Below are positions 8,002 through 18,704 of a stretch of DNA of 64,000 bases, piece by piece. The position numbers and the translations under genes were made by a program. This DNA comes from an uncultured Bacteroidales bacterium. Its GTDB lineage: Bacteria > Bacteroidota > Bacteroidia > Bacteroidales > Muribaculaceae. The DNA lies in assembly GCA_945829225.1 (NCBI GenBank), contig CALZTY010000004.1, positions 1 to 64,000 on the forward strand, read 5' to 3'. Position 1 is the first letter of the stretch. Every line of letters begins with the position of its first letter. The notes under the pieces are model-generated. The model was not told the origin of the DNA, searched no databases, and saw nothing but the letters and a program-made list of their open reading frames with translations.

Positions 8002-9750
8002 TTATTTAAATTCGATAGGTTCGATATGCGCTTGCACGGCAGCGGCGTTGGTCACATAGTCGATGACGTGGAGCAGACGACGCGTGGTGGCATCCATAGT
8101 CACGCCACCCATCTGCACGTTGCCACGTGCCTGGCGTACCCATTCGAGCCACATCTTCTCGTCGAGGGCGGGATAGTATGCCACATCTCTACGGTCAAGC
8201 CCGAGATTGTTGACCATATCGGTGATTGCGGCATCGAGACCGCCGACACAGTCAGCCAAGCCAATCTCGACGGCACGACCGCCAATCCACACGCGACCTT
8301 GACCGATAGCCTTGACCGAGTCTTGCTCAATTCCTCGACCGGCGGCGACACGCCCGGTGAAAATGTCGTATGTGGTCTCGACCATAGCCTGGAGAGCGTC
8401 AAGTTGCTCTTGGGGCAAAGGCTTATTTGTATTCAAGAGCAAGGCATTCTCGTTGGACTTTACCTCTGTGAAATTGATACCGAGGTGTCCGGTCATCAAG
8501 CCCGAGATATCGGGAATCATGCCAAATACACCGATAGAGCCGGTGATAGTGGTGCGGTCGGTGTAAATGCTGTCAGCACCGCAAGCGATGTAGTAGCCAC
8601 CCGAGGCAGCCACGCCGCCCATAGACACGTAGAGGGGCTTGTTCTTGGACTTGAAGTACTCCAGAGCCTCCCAGATTTGCTCGGAGGCGAAGGCGCTGCC
8701 ACCGCCCGAGTTGATGCGCAGTACCAAGCCGCACACATCTTCGTTGTCAGCCAACTCGAGGATTTGAGGCACCACTACATCGGCAGAAATACCTATGCCG
8801 CCGGTGTCGACGATGTCGCCCTCGGCAAAGAATACGGCGACGTGCTTGTCGCTATGTGAGGACTCGTTGCTTGCCATGTATTCGGTGGGGGTGACAAAGG
8901 GGAGGTCCTTGTCCTTATCGATGCCCACTTTTGAGCGCAGGTAATCCTCGACTTCGCGACGATACTTGGTGTCGGTTACCAATCCGGCAACGTCCTTAGC
9001 CAATTTGAAGGCGATAATAGAGTCGGGGTATGAGCGTACCGTAGCGATATCCAAGCCACGACCGGTGGCGATGGAGCCGGCAGTATAGTTCCACAGCGAA
9101 TCAATCATCTCGGTGTACTGTAGATGTGAGGCTTCGCTCATCTTTGTGAGTGTGAACGGTTCGATGGCGCTCTTGTAGTCACCTACGCGCACCACTTGCA
9201 TCTTCACGCCCACCTTGTCGAGCAATCCGGCAAAGAAGGGTACTTGAGTGACCACGCCATGGATGTTGACCGAGCCTACAGGGTTGACAATCACCTCATC
9301 GGCTACCGATGCGATCATGAAATCGCCCTGCGAATAGTTGTCGGCATAGGCAATCACCCACTTGCCGGTCTCGCGGAAGTCGCGTAGGGCATTGATAATC
9401 TCCTCGCGCTGAGCGGCGTGTATGTCGGAGGTGCCGCAGTCGAGGTATATGCCCTTGATGCGTGCATCCTTGGCGCTAAGGCGGATAGCGTCGAGCACAT
9501 CAACGAAGGTCTCGCCCTGGGCGTCGCCATCGCGGACAACGGTCCAGAAATCACCCTGCTTGCCATAGTCGAGCATGGTGGAGCCGTCAAGTTTGATATG
9601 TAGAATAGAGCCATCCTTGATGGGCTCGGTGGATACGCTCGAGGCAAGAAGCGACGAGAACAAGGCGATGACCAACACCACACCGATGAATATGGTAAGC
9701 CACAATCCGGCGATAGTGCCCAGCATCGAGATGAAGAACTTTTTCAGCAT
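8002..9750 (-). CDS. sppA: Signal peptide peptidase SppA, 67K type
   Basis: LRINSGGGSAFASEQIW, MGGVAASGGYYIAC, TGSIGVFG. Confidence 0.93.
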   Translation of the reverse strand: MLKKFFISMLGTIAGLWLTIFIGVVLVIALFSSLLASSVSTEPIKDGSILHIKLDGSTMLDYGKQGDFWTVVRDGDAQGETFVDVLDAIRLSAKDARIKGIYLDCGTSDIHAAQREEIINALRDFRETGKWVIAYADNYSQGDFMIASVADEVIVNPVGSVNIHGVVTQVPFFAGLLDKVGVKMQVVRVGDYKSAIEPFTLTKMSEASHLQYTEMIDSLWNYTAGSIATGRGLDIATVRSYPDSIIAFKLAKDVAGLVTDTKYRREVEDYLRSKVGIDKDKDLPFVTPTEYMASNESSHSDKHVAVFFAEGDIVDTGGIGISADVVVPQILELADNEDVCGLVLRINSGGGSAFASEQIWEALEYFKSKNKPLYVSMGGVAASGGYYIACGADSIYTDRTTITGSIGVFGMIPDISGLMTGHLGINFTEVKSNENALLLNTNKPLPQEQLDALQAMVETTYDIFTGRVAAGRGIEQDSVKAIGQGRVWIGGRAVEIGLADCVGGLDAAITDMVNNLGLDRRDVAYYPALDEKMWLEWVRQARGNVQMGGVTMDATTRRLLHVIDYVTNAAAVQAHIEPIEFK

Positions 9751-9776
9751 AATTTCGTGTTGTTGTTTATGACTTG

Positions 9777-9784
9777 CAAAGTTA
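9777..9784 (-). promoter_or_regulatory. -7 box TAACTTTG upstream of sppA
   Basis: CAAAGTTA on + strand. Confidence 0.45.
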
Positions 9785-9799
9785 CTACAAATAAATCAA

Positions 9800-12700
9800 T
9801 TATTTACCATCAATTTGGCGCAAAAGTTCATTAACGGCGGCTTCCAACTGCGCATCAACGCCATTGACCACGTCGGTGGGGTCGTTAGCGACGCGGATAT
9901 CCGGCTCAAGTTGTTGATTTTCGAGGAATGAGCCGTCGTCGAGGCGGTAACCGATGACGGGGATGCCGAAGTATAGGCTGCGGTCCTGCATAGTCACCCA
10001 GTTGACCGATGTCATGGTGCCGGGCACGGGCATACCCACCAGTGAGCCCAAGCCGCGGTGCTTGTATACCCAAGGAGTGCCGTGTGCGTTGGAGTAGCAA
10101 GCCTCGCACATCACCATGATTGAGGGTTTGTTCCAGCGGCGCGAGGGCATGTCGCAACTCTGCACGCCACGTATCTCTTGAGTGAAGTAGTGCTGACCCG
10201 AGAAGAGCACCTCGATATCCTCGTGGAGGCGTCCGCCGCCATTCCAGCGCACGTCGATGACGATGCCCTCGCGGTCGTTGTACTTGCCGAGAATGTCGCT
10301 ATAGGCGCGACGGAACGACTCGTCACCCATCGACTCCAAATGCACATAGCCGAGGCGTCCGTGCGAGAGCGAGTCGACGGCGGCAGCGCGACTGCGCACC
10401 CAGCGCTCGTACATCAGTTCGGAGTGTGTGCCAGCGCCGATAGGGGTGACAATTTCCTCCCAGCGCTCGCCGGTGGCGGGGTTGAGCAAGCCTACGAGGG
10501 TCTTCTGTCCGGCTAAGTCATTGAGCAACGCGTAGATATTGCCGGTATGCGCTACAGCCTCACCATTGACGAACTCCACTACGGTGCCGACGGTGACGCG
10601 GGTATTGGCATTGGCAAAGGGACCCTTGGCAAGAACCTCGGCGACACGTGCACCTGCGCCGGCATAGTTCATGTCGTAGAGCAATCCCAACGAGGCTGTT
10701 GCATCGCGCTGCGATGTCGCGGGGGCGCGATAGCCGCTACCGGTGTGGCTCACGTTCAACTCGCCCAACAACTCGCTGAGCATCTCCGAGAAATCATAAT
10801 TATTGTTAATGTGGGGCAGGAAGCGGCGATAGTGCTTGGTCATCTCCGCCCAATTGACGCCGTGCATATCCTCGACATAGAAGCGGGCAGCCTCCTCGCG
10901 CACCATATTGTCAAACATAAATTCGCGCTCGGCGGCATGGTCGAGGTTCATCTTGGCGGTGTAACTGATAGAGGTGAGTTTGCCCGACGAGGCAAGTTTC
11001 TTCATCGTGGAGCCTAACAGGAACATTGTCTTGCCATCGGGGGTGATGTCAAAGCCGGATACGCCCGAGAGTGAGGTTACCAACTTGTGCTCGGTCTCAC
11101 GCAAGCCGAGGCTCCACAATTGGCGCTTTTCATCGTGATTTACAAGGTAGTAGAGGGTCTCGCCGTCGGAGGTGAACAGGTAGTCAACCAGGTCGGTTGA
11201 TATGGGGGTCACGCGCACCAAGCGGTCGGTGATGCCATCCAATTCCACAACGATGGGCTTATCTTTGTCCTTATCCTTATCTTTATCCTTGTCTTTATCT
11301 TTTTTGCGGGCTTCCTTGAGTAGCGCATACTCTTCCTCGTCCATATTGTACTCGTCAAAGGCTTGTTGGTTGAGGAATACGAGCATTACATCTTCCATCG
11401 AGCCCCAAGAGGCATGGTTGCGCATGCCGTAGCGCTCGGAGGCGAAGGCGATAGCATTGCCACCGAGGACAAAGCGCGGACCTTGGTCGAAGTAACCGCT
11501 GTTGGTGAGGTTGGTGAGCGTACCATCTTCGACATTGAGCAGGGCGATATCAGTGTAGGGGTCGTGCATGCGAGCAATCACTTCGAGGGCTATCCACTTG
11601 CTGTCGGGCGACCATGTGTAGGCAAAGTGTCCGTCATTCTGCAGATATGTGGAGCCATCGGTGAGTTTCTTTACCTTGCCGCTCTTGAGGTCGAGCACGG
11701 CGAGGATATGGCGGTCGAGAATGAAAGCCAAGGAGTTGCCGTCGGGCGACACCTCGGGTTGGGCGCGCTCGTGCTTGTCGGCTTTGAATACCGGGGTCTC
11801 GGTGAACAGGGTTGCGTGGGCAAAGTCGGGCTCCTCATCGGGACGCGCAAGCACAGCCTTGTAGATATTGTAGCGACCGTCGCGCTCCGAGGTATAGTAG
11901 AGAGCCTTGCTGTCGGGCGCCCAACAGATGTAACCCTCTGCCTCGGGTGTGTCGCTGATCTGGCGTGTGGTCGAATATTCAACAGAGGTAACGAATACGT
12001 TGCCGCGATAAATGAAGGCTATGGACTTGCCATCGGGCGATGCCACCGGCTGTGTGGCGCCGCGGCTTGATGTCATTTTCTCAATCTCGGGTGCTGTGTT
12101 GTCGGTAACATCGATAGCCACCTTGACGGGGTTGGCACCGGGAGCCATGGTGTATATTTCGCCGTCCCAGGCAAAAGCCAAGGTGCCGGCATTAGAGCGC
12201 GAGAGGAAGCGCACGGGGTGAGTCTTGAACTTGGTGAGTGCCGTGGCTGCATCGGGGTTGGACAGTGAGGCATGATATACGTTGACCGGCAGCCCGTTGC
12301 GCTCGCTTAGGAAGTAGAAGTCGCCATCGGTGCCTGCTACCGGCTCGGTGTCTTCGCCACCACGGTTGGTGAGGTTGGTGTGCTTGTCGGTGGTGCAATC
12401 ATAGAGGCATATGTCGCGAGTTGTCGACGAGGTGTGGTGCTTGCGCCAATTATTCTCCATGCCCTTAACATCTTGATACAGATATGATTGACCTCCGGGG
12501 AGCCATGAGATGAATTTTGCCGGGGTGGCAAGGACCTGGATGGGGGCTTCAGAGCCGTCTACAGGCACGCTATACACCTCGGTGAGACGTCCGGTGGGGA
12601 AGAGCGCACTCTCCACGGGGTCTTGGATGGCTGCCGAGAAGAGCACCGACTTGCCATCGGCACTGAAAGCCTCGGGGGTTTCGGTCACTGAGTTATAGGT

Positions 12701-13012
12701 GAGTCGGCGAGGACTGCCACCGGTTGCTTCGACAACGTATATATCAAAATTCCCATGGCGATTGCCGGCAAAGGCGATGGTGCGCGAGTCGGGGCTCCAC
12801 ACGGGGCTCTCCTCGTAGTATTCGTCGGTGACGGTGAGGCGTGTGGCGTGACCGCCGGCTGTCGGCACTGTGTAAATGTCGCCCTTGTAGGTGAAGGCGA
12901 TGGTGGCGCCGTCTGGCGAAATCTTCACATCACGCAGCCACAGCGGTGTGATTGCCGCGGCTTGCAGGGTTACTCCGGCGATGATGCCGGCACTCAGCAG
13001 TATTCGTTTCAT
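9800..13012 (-). CDS. Tricorn-like protease, S41 family (beta-propeller/PDZ/S41)
   Basis: WSPDSRTIAFAGNRHGNFDIY propeller blades; C-terminal S41 IDVRWNGGGRLHEDI; signal peptide. Confidence 0.85.
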   Translation of the reverse strand: MKRILLSAGIIAGVTLQAAAITPLWLRDVKISPDGATIAFTYKGDIYTVPTAGGHATRLTVTDEYYEESPVWSPDSRTIAFAGNRHGNFDIYVVEATGGSPRRLTYNSVTETPEAFSADGKSVLFSAAIQDPVESALFPTGRLTEVYSVPVDGSEAPIQVLATPAKFISWLPGGQSYLYQDVKGMENNWRKHHTSSTTRDICLYDCTTDKHTNLTNRGGEDTEPVAGTDGDFYFLSERNGLPVNVYHASLSNPDAATALTKFKTHPVRFLSRSNAGTLAFAWDGEIYTMAPGANPVKVAIDVTDNTAPEIEKMTSSRGATQPVASPDGKSIAFIYRGNVFVTSVEYSTTRQISDTPEAEGYICWAPDSKALYYTSERDGRYNIYKAVLARPDEEPDFAHATLFTETPVFKADKHERAQPEVSPDGNSLAFILDRHILAVLDLKSGKVKKLTDGSTYLQNDGHFAYTWSPDSKWIALEVIARMHDPYTDIALLNVEDGTLTNLTNSGYFDQGPRFVLGGNAIAFASERYGMRNHASWGSMEDVMLVFLNQQAFDEYNMDEEEYALLKEARKKDKDKDKDKDKDKDKPIVVELDGITDRLVRVTPISTDLVDYLFTSDGETLYYLVNHDEKRQLWSLGLRETEHKLVTSLSGVSGFDITPDGKTMFLLGSTMKKLASSGKLTSISYTAKMNLDHAAEREFMFDNMVREEAARFYVEDMHGVNWAEMTKHYRRFLPHINNNYDFSEMLSELLGELNVSHTGSGYRAPATSQRDATASLGLLYDMNYAGAGARVAEVLAKGPFANANTRVTVGTVVEFVNGEAVAHTGNIYALLNDLAGQKTLVGLLNPATGERWEEIVTPIGAGTHSELMYERWVRSRAAAVDSLSHGRLGYVHLESMGDESFRRAYSDILGKYNDREGIVIDVRWNGGGRLHEDIEVLFSGQHYFTQEIRGVQSCDMPSRRWNKPSIMVMCEACYSNAHGTPWVYKHRGLGSLVGMPVPGTMTSVNWVTMQDRSLYFGIPVIGYRLDDGSFLENQQLEPDIRVANDPTDVVNGVDAQLEAAVNELLRQIDGK
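11259..11306. repeat. 6 bp degenerate tandem repeat encoding (KD)n
   Basis: TTATCT/TTGTCC/TTATCC units; protein KDKDKDKDKDKDKDK. Confidence 0.8.
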
Positions 13013-13014
13013 AT

Positions 13015-14679
13015 TCAATCTTTGTATAAATATCGCTTAATCGACCGCTTGGGGGTCTTCTCAAACTCTTCTTGATATAATTTAACACTTGCAATCTGTG
13101 AATATGCCGGCAATTCGGTGTTCACTTGCTTGATGTTATCATTCATTAACGCTTCGATGGCATCGGTTGAGATATTTGCTGCTGCAGCGGCATCGAAGTC
13201 GGGATGGATGAGAGCCATCAACTTGCCACCGCGGTCGACCACAAGGCTCTCGCCCACATAGGGCATATTGTTGATTCTTTGCTCGATTTCCTCGGGATAG
13301 ATATTCTGCCCGCTGGGACCGAGAATCATGCTCTTGTCGCGCCCGCGGATGTAGAAGAAGCCGTCGGCATCGCGCTGGCATATGTCGCCGGTGTTCATCC
13401 ATCCGTCGACGATGGTCTCGGCAGTGGCTTCGGGGTTTTTGTAATAGCCGAGCATCACATTGTCGCCGCGCACCCACAGAGTGCCGGGGGTGGTGGTAGG
13501 GTCGGGCGAGTCGATGCGAGCCTCCATGCGGTCGACAATCTTGCCACAGGACTGGCTACGCTGGATATCCCAGCGGGCATATGTGATGAGCGGAGCGCAC
13601 TCGGTCATGCCGTAACCCACTGTGAAGGGGAATTTGATGCGACGCAGGAATGTCTCGACATCGACATTGAGTCCGGCGCCTCCGATGACCAACTGCTCCA
13701 AGTTGCCGCCGAAGGTCTCGGTCAGTTTGTCCTTGATTTTGCCTAACAACTTGTCGTCAACAAAGGGCACGTGCAGCAGCATCTTCATCACCGGCTTCTC
13801 CAGCATGGGGAATACCTTGGTCTTGATGATTTTCTCGATAATCAGCGGCACGGTGATAATCAACTTGGGCTTGACGGTTGCAAAGGCGTCCATGATAATC
13901 CTCGGCGAGGGTGTGCGCGTCAGGAAATTGATATGGCAGCCGTGGCACAGCATATGTATCATCTCAAAGGTGAGACCGAACATGTGCGCCATGGGCAACA
14001 TACATATCGCTCCGTCTCCGTGGTGGCAATAGGGTATATTGTCCAAGGCGAAGCGTATGTTAGACCATATATTGCGGTAGGAGAGCCTGACGCCCTTGGA
14101 GAATCCCATCGAGCCGCTGGTGTAGTTGAGCACCGCCATGGCATCGACATCTTCGGGCTGCACATATTGCACATCTGCCGGCGTGAAGCGCTCGGGATAT
14201 TTCTCGCCGAAGAGACGATTGAGATTGGCGCGAGCCTTGCTCAGCCGCTCGCACCGCGACATCAGCAAGGAATAGTCGGCGATATTGACTGCGCCTCGCA
14301 ACTGCTGCAAGGCATCCGGGTCGAGGTTCTCCCATATCGCGGTATCGACAAAGAACAACTTGGCATCGGAGTGATTGACCAAGTGATGCACGTTGTCTGG
14401 CTTGAATTCGTGCAAAATGGGCACTGCCACTGCACCATAGGTGAGAATACCGAGGAATGCCACGCTCCAATGGGCGCTATTGCGCCCGCACAGTGCGATT
14501 TTGTCGCCTCGCTCGATGCCGGCGTGCTCAAAGAGCAAATGCAACTTGGCTATCTTGCGAGCAACGGCTCGATACTGGAATGACGCTCCGTTGAGGTCGC
14601 TCAGCGCCGGATATTCCCAATTTTTCTTTATCGACTGCTCGAGCAGCGTGATTATTGTTTCGTTTTCAGTCTTTTCCAT
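13015..14679 (-). CDS. AMP-binding long-chain acyl-CoA synthetase-like protein
   Basis: LNYTSGSMGFSKGV, VGYGMTECAPL, DGWMNTGDI. Confidence 0.88.
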   Translation of the reverse strand: MEKTENETIITLLEQSIKKNWEYPALSDLNGASFQYRAVARKIAKLHLLFEHAGIERGDKIALCGRNSAHWSVAFLGILTYGAVAVPILHEFKPDNVHHLVNHSDAKLFFVDTAIWENLDPDALQQLRGAVNIADYSLLMSRCERLSKARANLNRLFGEKYPERFTPADVQYVQPEDVDAMAVLNYTSGSMGFSKGVRLSYRNIWSNIRFALDNIPYCHHGDGAICMLPMAHMFGLTFEMIHMLCHGCHINFLTRTPSPRIIMDAFATVKPKLIITVPLIIEKIIKTKVFPMLEKPVMKMLLHVPFVDDKLLGKIKDKLTETFGGNLEQLVIGGAGLNVDVETFLRRIKFPFTVGYGMTECAPLITYARWDIQRSQSCGKIVDRMEARIDSPDPTTTPGTLWVRGDNVMLGYYKNPEATAETIVDGWMNTGDICQRDADGFFYIRGRDKSMILGPSGQNIYPEEIEQRINNMPYVGESLVVDRGGKLMALIHPDFDAAAAANISTDAIEALMNDNIKQVNTELPAYSQIASVKLYQEEFEKTPKRSIKRYLYKD

Positions 14680-14713
14680 CGTTGTATTTAAAACGCCTGA
14701 AAGGCGTGATTGG

Positions 14714-16531
14714 TTATTTCTTGTTAATGCGGAAGATGGTACCCTCGATTAGCGACACATACACATCGCCGGTGAGGTCGTCAACGTCGATGCCGTTTAC
14801 CTCGCTCACACCCAGGGGCAGGCTCCACAACACGCTCTGTGTCTCGGGGTCTACCGCTGTGACGATGCCTCGACGCGAGCCGCAGTACACCACGCCGTCA
14901 ACCTCGGCAACGATGCACGGTGCGTGCTCGTAGCCCAATCCCATATCCACTGTCCACAGTTCCTTGAACTCGGGCACTGAGGCATCTATCGCCACCAACT
15001 CGCCGTCCATAGTCTTGGCATATACGCGGCTGTGGTCGGCGCTATGCCCCAGCGACTCGCGATATTTGTGGCTGTTGTCGCGCCACAATTGGCGCCCGGT
15101 AGCGCGGTCGATGGCGGTCATGTAGCGGTCGGGGGCTACTACATACACGCGCTCGGCACTTACTACAGGTACCACATTGCCGGGACCTAACATGTTGGCT
15201 GTCTTGCCGTTATTCCACACCCAGCGCAGGTGCCCGGTCCGCAGGTCGAGGCAGCGCAGGTTGGTATCCCATGCGCCGAATATCAAGTCGCGCCCATCCA
15301 CTGCCGGGGCAGCCTGACAGTAGTTGAACAACGAGTCGTAGGTCCACTTGAGCCGTCCTGTGGCAGCATCGCGCAACTCGATGCGCTTATAGCCGCCTTG
15401 CACCCAGCCGGCATCGGTGACCAAGCCGTCGGCTACATACGGTCCCTCGGCAGATGGATATGACTTGTATTGTCGCCCGGTGGCTCCATCGACCACGAGC
15501 AACCCTGTGGCAGTCGGCACGCCTACTCTGCCCTTTTTCAATGTCACGGGGCGCGAGAACAGCGATGCTCCGGTGGGGATGCTCCAGCACAACTCGCCGG
15601 TGTGTTTGTTCACTGCCTTGGCTTCGCCGAGCGAGTTGCCAAAGTATACGCGCTCGGCATCAACTGCTACGCGCGTAAATACCGATGCGCTATCGGTCCA
15701 CACACGAGTCACTTCGTAGCCCTCGGGTTGGCTCCATGCCACTTCTTGGTCTATCACGGCATTGTGTGTGGTAATCACCGGGAAGGCAAAGCGCGGCTCG
15801 GCATCCTTGCCCACCGGCTTGTTGTAGACATGCACCCATTGGGGCGACACGTCAACTATGGTGTAGCCATAGGTGCCGTCGCGCATATCGAGGGCGCGCA
15901 CCATCACACTCTCAATATCGCCACCGGCATAGCGGCGCCAGCGATGATAGTGTCCGTTGATGTGGCACACCACGGGGTAGGGTGCCAGGGCATTTATGTA
16001 TTCGGTGTAATTGTCAAGGTCTTCGAGCAGGGGATAGTGATTGACCGAGAGCACTCGCTTGCCCTCGGTGACGCGCTCGGCGAGGGTGCGTCGCAGCCAG
16101 TGCAAATCCTCTTGCTTGATGTGCCCGTCGCCCATCTTCATGTACGGACCGCAACTGATGCCCACAATCACCAATGAGTCGACCTCGGCGACAAAGCGGT
16201 CGTTGCCCCAGAGGTCAAAGAAGGTCTTGGTGGCGCTCTGGCTCCATGTCAACTCGTGATTGCCGGGAATTACATACTGCGGATGTCGCAACTCATCGAG
16301 TATCGCCTTGACGTGGGTTAACTCCTTGTCCGAGCCTTCATTTGCCAAGTCTCCCAGGACTATCACCGCATCATAGTCGGTGGCATTTATCTCGGCAACT
16401 GCCTCGCGCAAGACGCTGTCGTTGGCATTGCCCGGGGTGACGTGCAAGTCGGTGAGCACTGCGATATGTTGTGCAGTGGCTATGCTCAGCGACATTGCCA
16501 CGGCTGAGAGGATTGCTACTAATTTTTTCAT
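14714..16531 (-). CDS. Metallophosphoesterase fused to PQQ-binding-like beta-propeller
   Basis: Signal peptide; VLTDLHV, VLGDLANEG, IPGNHE; then repeated W-motif blades (GELCWSIPTG, GRLKWTYDS, GHLRWVWNN). Confidence 0.8.
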   Translation of the reverse strand: MKKLVAILSAVAMSLSIATAQHIAVLTDLHVTPGNANDSVLREAVAEINATDYDAVIVLGDLANEGSDKELTHVKAILDELRHPQYVIPGNHELTWSQSATKTFFDLWGNDRFVAEVDSLVIVGISCGPYMKMGDGHIKQEDLHWLRRTLAERVTEGKRVLSVNHYPLLEDLDNYTEYINALAPYPVVCHINGHYHRWRRYAGGDIESVMVRALDMRDGTYGYTIVDVSPQWVHVYNKPVGKDAEPRFAFPVITTHNAVIDQEVAWSQPEGYEVTRVWTDSASVFTRVAVDAERVYFGNSLGEAKAVNKHTGELCWSIPTGASLFSRPVTLKKGRVGVPTATGLLVVDGATGRQYKSYPSAEGPYVADGLVTDAGWVQGGYKRIELRDAATGRLKWTYDSLFNYCQAAPAVDGRDLIFGAWDTNLRCLDLRTGHLRWVWNNGKTANMLGPGNVVPVVSAERVYVVAPDRYMTAIDRATGRQLWRDNSHKYRESLGHSADHSRVYAKTMDGELVAIDASVPEFKELWTVDMGLGYEHAPCIVAEVDGVVYCGSRRGIVTAVDPETQSVLWSLPLGVSEVNGIDVDDLTGDVYVSLIEGTIFRINKK

Positions 16532-16648
16532 TTCAAGCGCTATTTTCAATGAATTACTTAGTGTTAGTTGGTTATAGATTTGTATCTTTGCACAAAGATA
16601 CAACAAAAAAATCTAAAACGCGAATACAAGACATAAAAATTGTGTACA

Positions 16649-16689
16649 TAAAAAAGGGGAGACTGTGTCACGGTGGTGACACAGCCTCC
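16649..16689 (-). terminator. Intrinsic terminator of RNase G gene
   Basis: Minus strand GGAGGCTGTGTCACcaccGTGACACAGTCTCCCCTTTTTT. Confidence 0.8.
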
Positions 16690-16723
16690 AGTTTCTTTTT
16701 GGTACGAGAAGGTGTTTTTTTAC

Positions 16724-18535
16724 TTATTCCTCGTTAGATCTTGGTTGATTTTCGGCATTTTCAGCCTGTTGTTCAGATGCTTGGGCGGCAGCGGCGGCAG
16801 CCTCGGCTTCTTTGCGGGCGCGCTTGCGGCGGCGCGACTTTGCCGACTTGCTTGTGCCCATGCCGGGTGCCGGTGTCGGCTTCTCGGCGGCGGTGTCTTC
16901 TTCGCCGCCCTCGGCTCCGCGTTTGCGTGCCTTGTTCTTGGATTTCTCTACCGACGAGGTCTCCATGTCTTTTTCCTCTTGCAGGTCGATTTCATTGCGC
17001 TGGGCATCAAGTACATTGTACTCCAGGAATGCCAGCGACTGGTCGGGCAAAATCTTGAATGTGCGACCTAAGCGGCGACGCCATTGTCCGTAGAGCGAAT
17101 TGAAGATACCTCGCTTGATATATGCCTCGACATATGGGTGAATATACATAGTGAAGTCCTTGACCTTTAGGGTGTTGACCAGATAGTCGAGTTTCTCATA
17201 GAGGGTATCGGTAAAGAGCAGCGAGGGCTGTATCTCGCCCTTGCCGAAGCAGCAGGGGCAAGTCTCGGTGACAGCGATATCCAATGCGGGGCGGACTCTC
17301 TGGCGCGTGATTTGCATCAGCCCGAACTTGCTCAGCGGCAGGATGTTGTGGCGTGCGCGGTCGTTGGTCATCACCTCGCGCATGTGCTCAAAGAGTTGCT
17401 GGCGATGCTCGCCCTTGTTCATGTCGATGAAGTCTACCACGATGATGCCGCCCATATCGCGCAGGCGCAACTGGCGGGCTATCTCGTCGGCGGCACGCAG
17501 GTTCACTTCCAAGGCATTACTCTCCTGGTCGTTGGCGGCACGCGAGCGATTGCCCGAGTTGACATCTATCACGTGCAATGCCTCGGTGCTCTCGATGATG
17601 ATATAGGCGCCCGAGCGGAATGATACTGTCTTGCCGAACGACGACTTTATCTGCTTGGTGATTGAGAAGTGGTCAAATATCGGCTCTTCCTTGGTGTACA
17701 ACTTCACTATGTCGGCGCGGTCGGGGGCTATGAGCGCCACGTAATTCTGTATCTGCTCGAAGGTGTCGGCTTCGTTGACATATATCGCCTCAAACGACGG
17801 GCTGAATATGTCGCGCAACATACCTACAGTGCGACTTTCTTCTTCAAATATCAGTGTCGGCGACTGCGATTTCTGTGCCTTGGCGATGGTGGTGTTCCAG
17901 CAGTTGACCAGTGCCTTCATTTCGGCTATCAACTCGGCGACGCGCTTGCCCTCGGCTGAGGTGCGCACTATCACCCCGAAGTTGCGCGGCTTGATGCTCT
18001 CGATGAGTTGGCGCAGGCGCATCTTCTCTTCGGTCGACTTTATCTTCTGCGATATCGATATCTTGTCGCTGAAGGGGATCAGCACCATGAAGCGCCCGGT
18101 GAATGATATCTCGGTGGTGAGGCGCGGACCTTTGGACGATATAGGCTCTTTGACTATCTGTACCAACAGTTCCTGCCCCTGTTGCAACATGTCGCCTACA
18201 ATGCCGTCCTTTTCTATATCTGCAAGCAATTCCATACTTTCCAGCGAGGGCAGACGCTTGCGATCTCCCTCGAGGAGCTGTGAGGTAAATGCCTTGTACG
18301 AGGCATAGTGGGGCCCAAGATCTAAATAATGGAGGAAGGCATCCTTCTCGTAGCCTACGTTGACAAAGGCGGCATTCAGCCCCGGCATCAATTTCTTGAC
18401 CTTGGCTATGTAAATGTCGCCCACGGCGTAGGAAATGTTGCGAGCCTCCTTCTGCAGCGACACCAAGCGGCCATCTTCCAGCAAGGCTATCGACACATCG
18501 GCAGGCTGAACGTCTACGATTAATTCACTTTTCAT
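16724..18535 (-). CDS. rng: Rne/Rng family ribonuclease (RNase G)
   Basis: MKSELIVDVQPADVSIALLEDGRLVSL, VIDVNSGNRS, GGIIVVDFIDM, CPCCFGKG. Confidence 0.93.
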   Translation of the reverse strand: MKSELIVDVQPADVSIALLEDGRLVSLQKEARNISYAVGDIYIAKVKKLMPGLNAAFVNVGYEKDAFLHYLDLGPHYASYKAFTSQLLEGDRKRLPSLESMELLADIEKDGIVGDMLQQGQELLVQIVKEPISSKGPRLTTEISFTGRFMVLIPFSDKISISQKIKSTEEKMRLRQLIESIKPRNFGVIVRTSAEGKRVAELIAEMKALVNCWNTTIAKAQKSQSPTLIFEEESRTVGMLRDIFSPSFEAIYVNEADTFEQIQNYVALIAPDRADIVKLYTKEEPIFDHFSITKQIKSSFGKTVSFRSGAYIIIESTEALHVIDVNSGNRSRAANDQESNALEVNLRAADEIARQLRLRDMGGIIVVDFIDMNKGEHRQQLFEHMREVMTNDRARHNILPLSKFGLMQITRQRVRPALDIAVTETCPCCFGKGEIQPSLLFTDTLYEKLDYLVNTLKVKDFTMYIHPYVEAYIKRGIFNSLYGQWRRRLGRTFKILPDQSLAFLEYNVLDAQRNEIDLQEEKDMETSSVEKSKNKARKRGAEGGEEDTAAEKPTPAPGMGTSKSAKSRRRKRARKEAEAAAAAAQASEQQAENAENQPRSNEE

Positions 18536-18704
18536 CTTTCTTTGAAATAGGTGAGTGGATGCGTGGTTTGGGGTTAATTATTGTGGGATTGTTGTCCCTA
18601 AAAATAGCACAAAGGAGCAAACTAATGACCGCCCCGCATTGTGTAGCGGATGTCGCAGTCGATAAGTTTCTCCTTTGTATCGGTCACGAATTGTCGCAAG
18701 TGGT

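Noticed and set aside
10547-12070. Long plus-strand ORFs opposite the tricorn-like protease
   Set aside because: Shadow ORFs of a well-supported minus-strand CDS.
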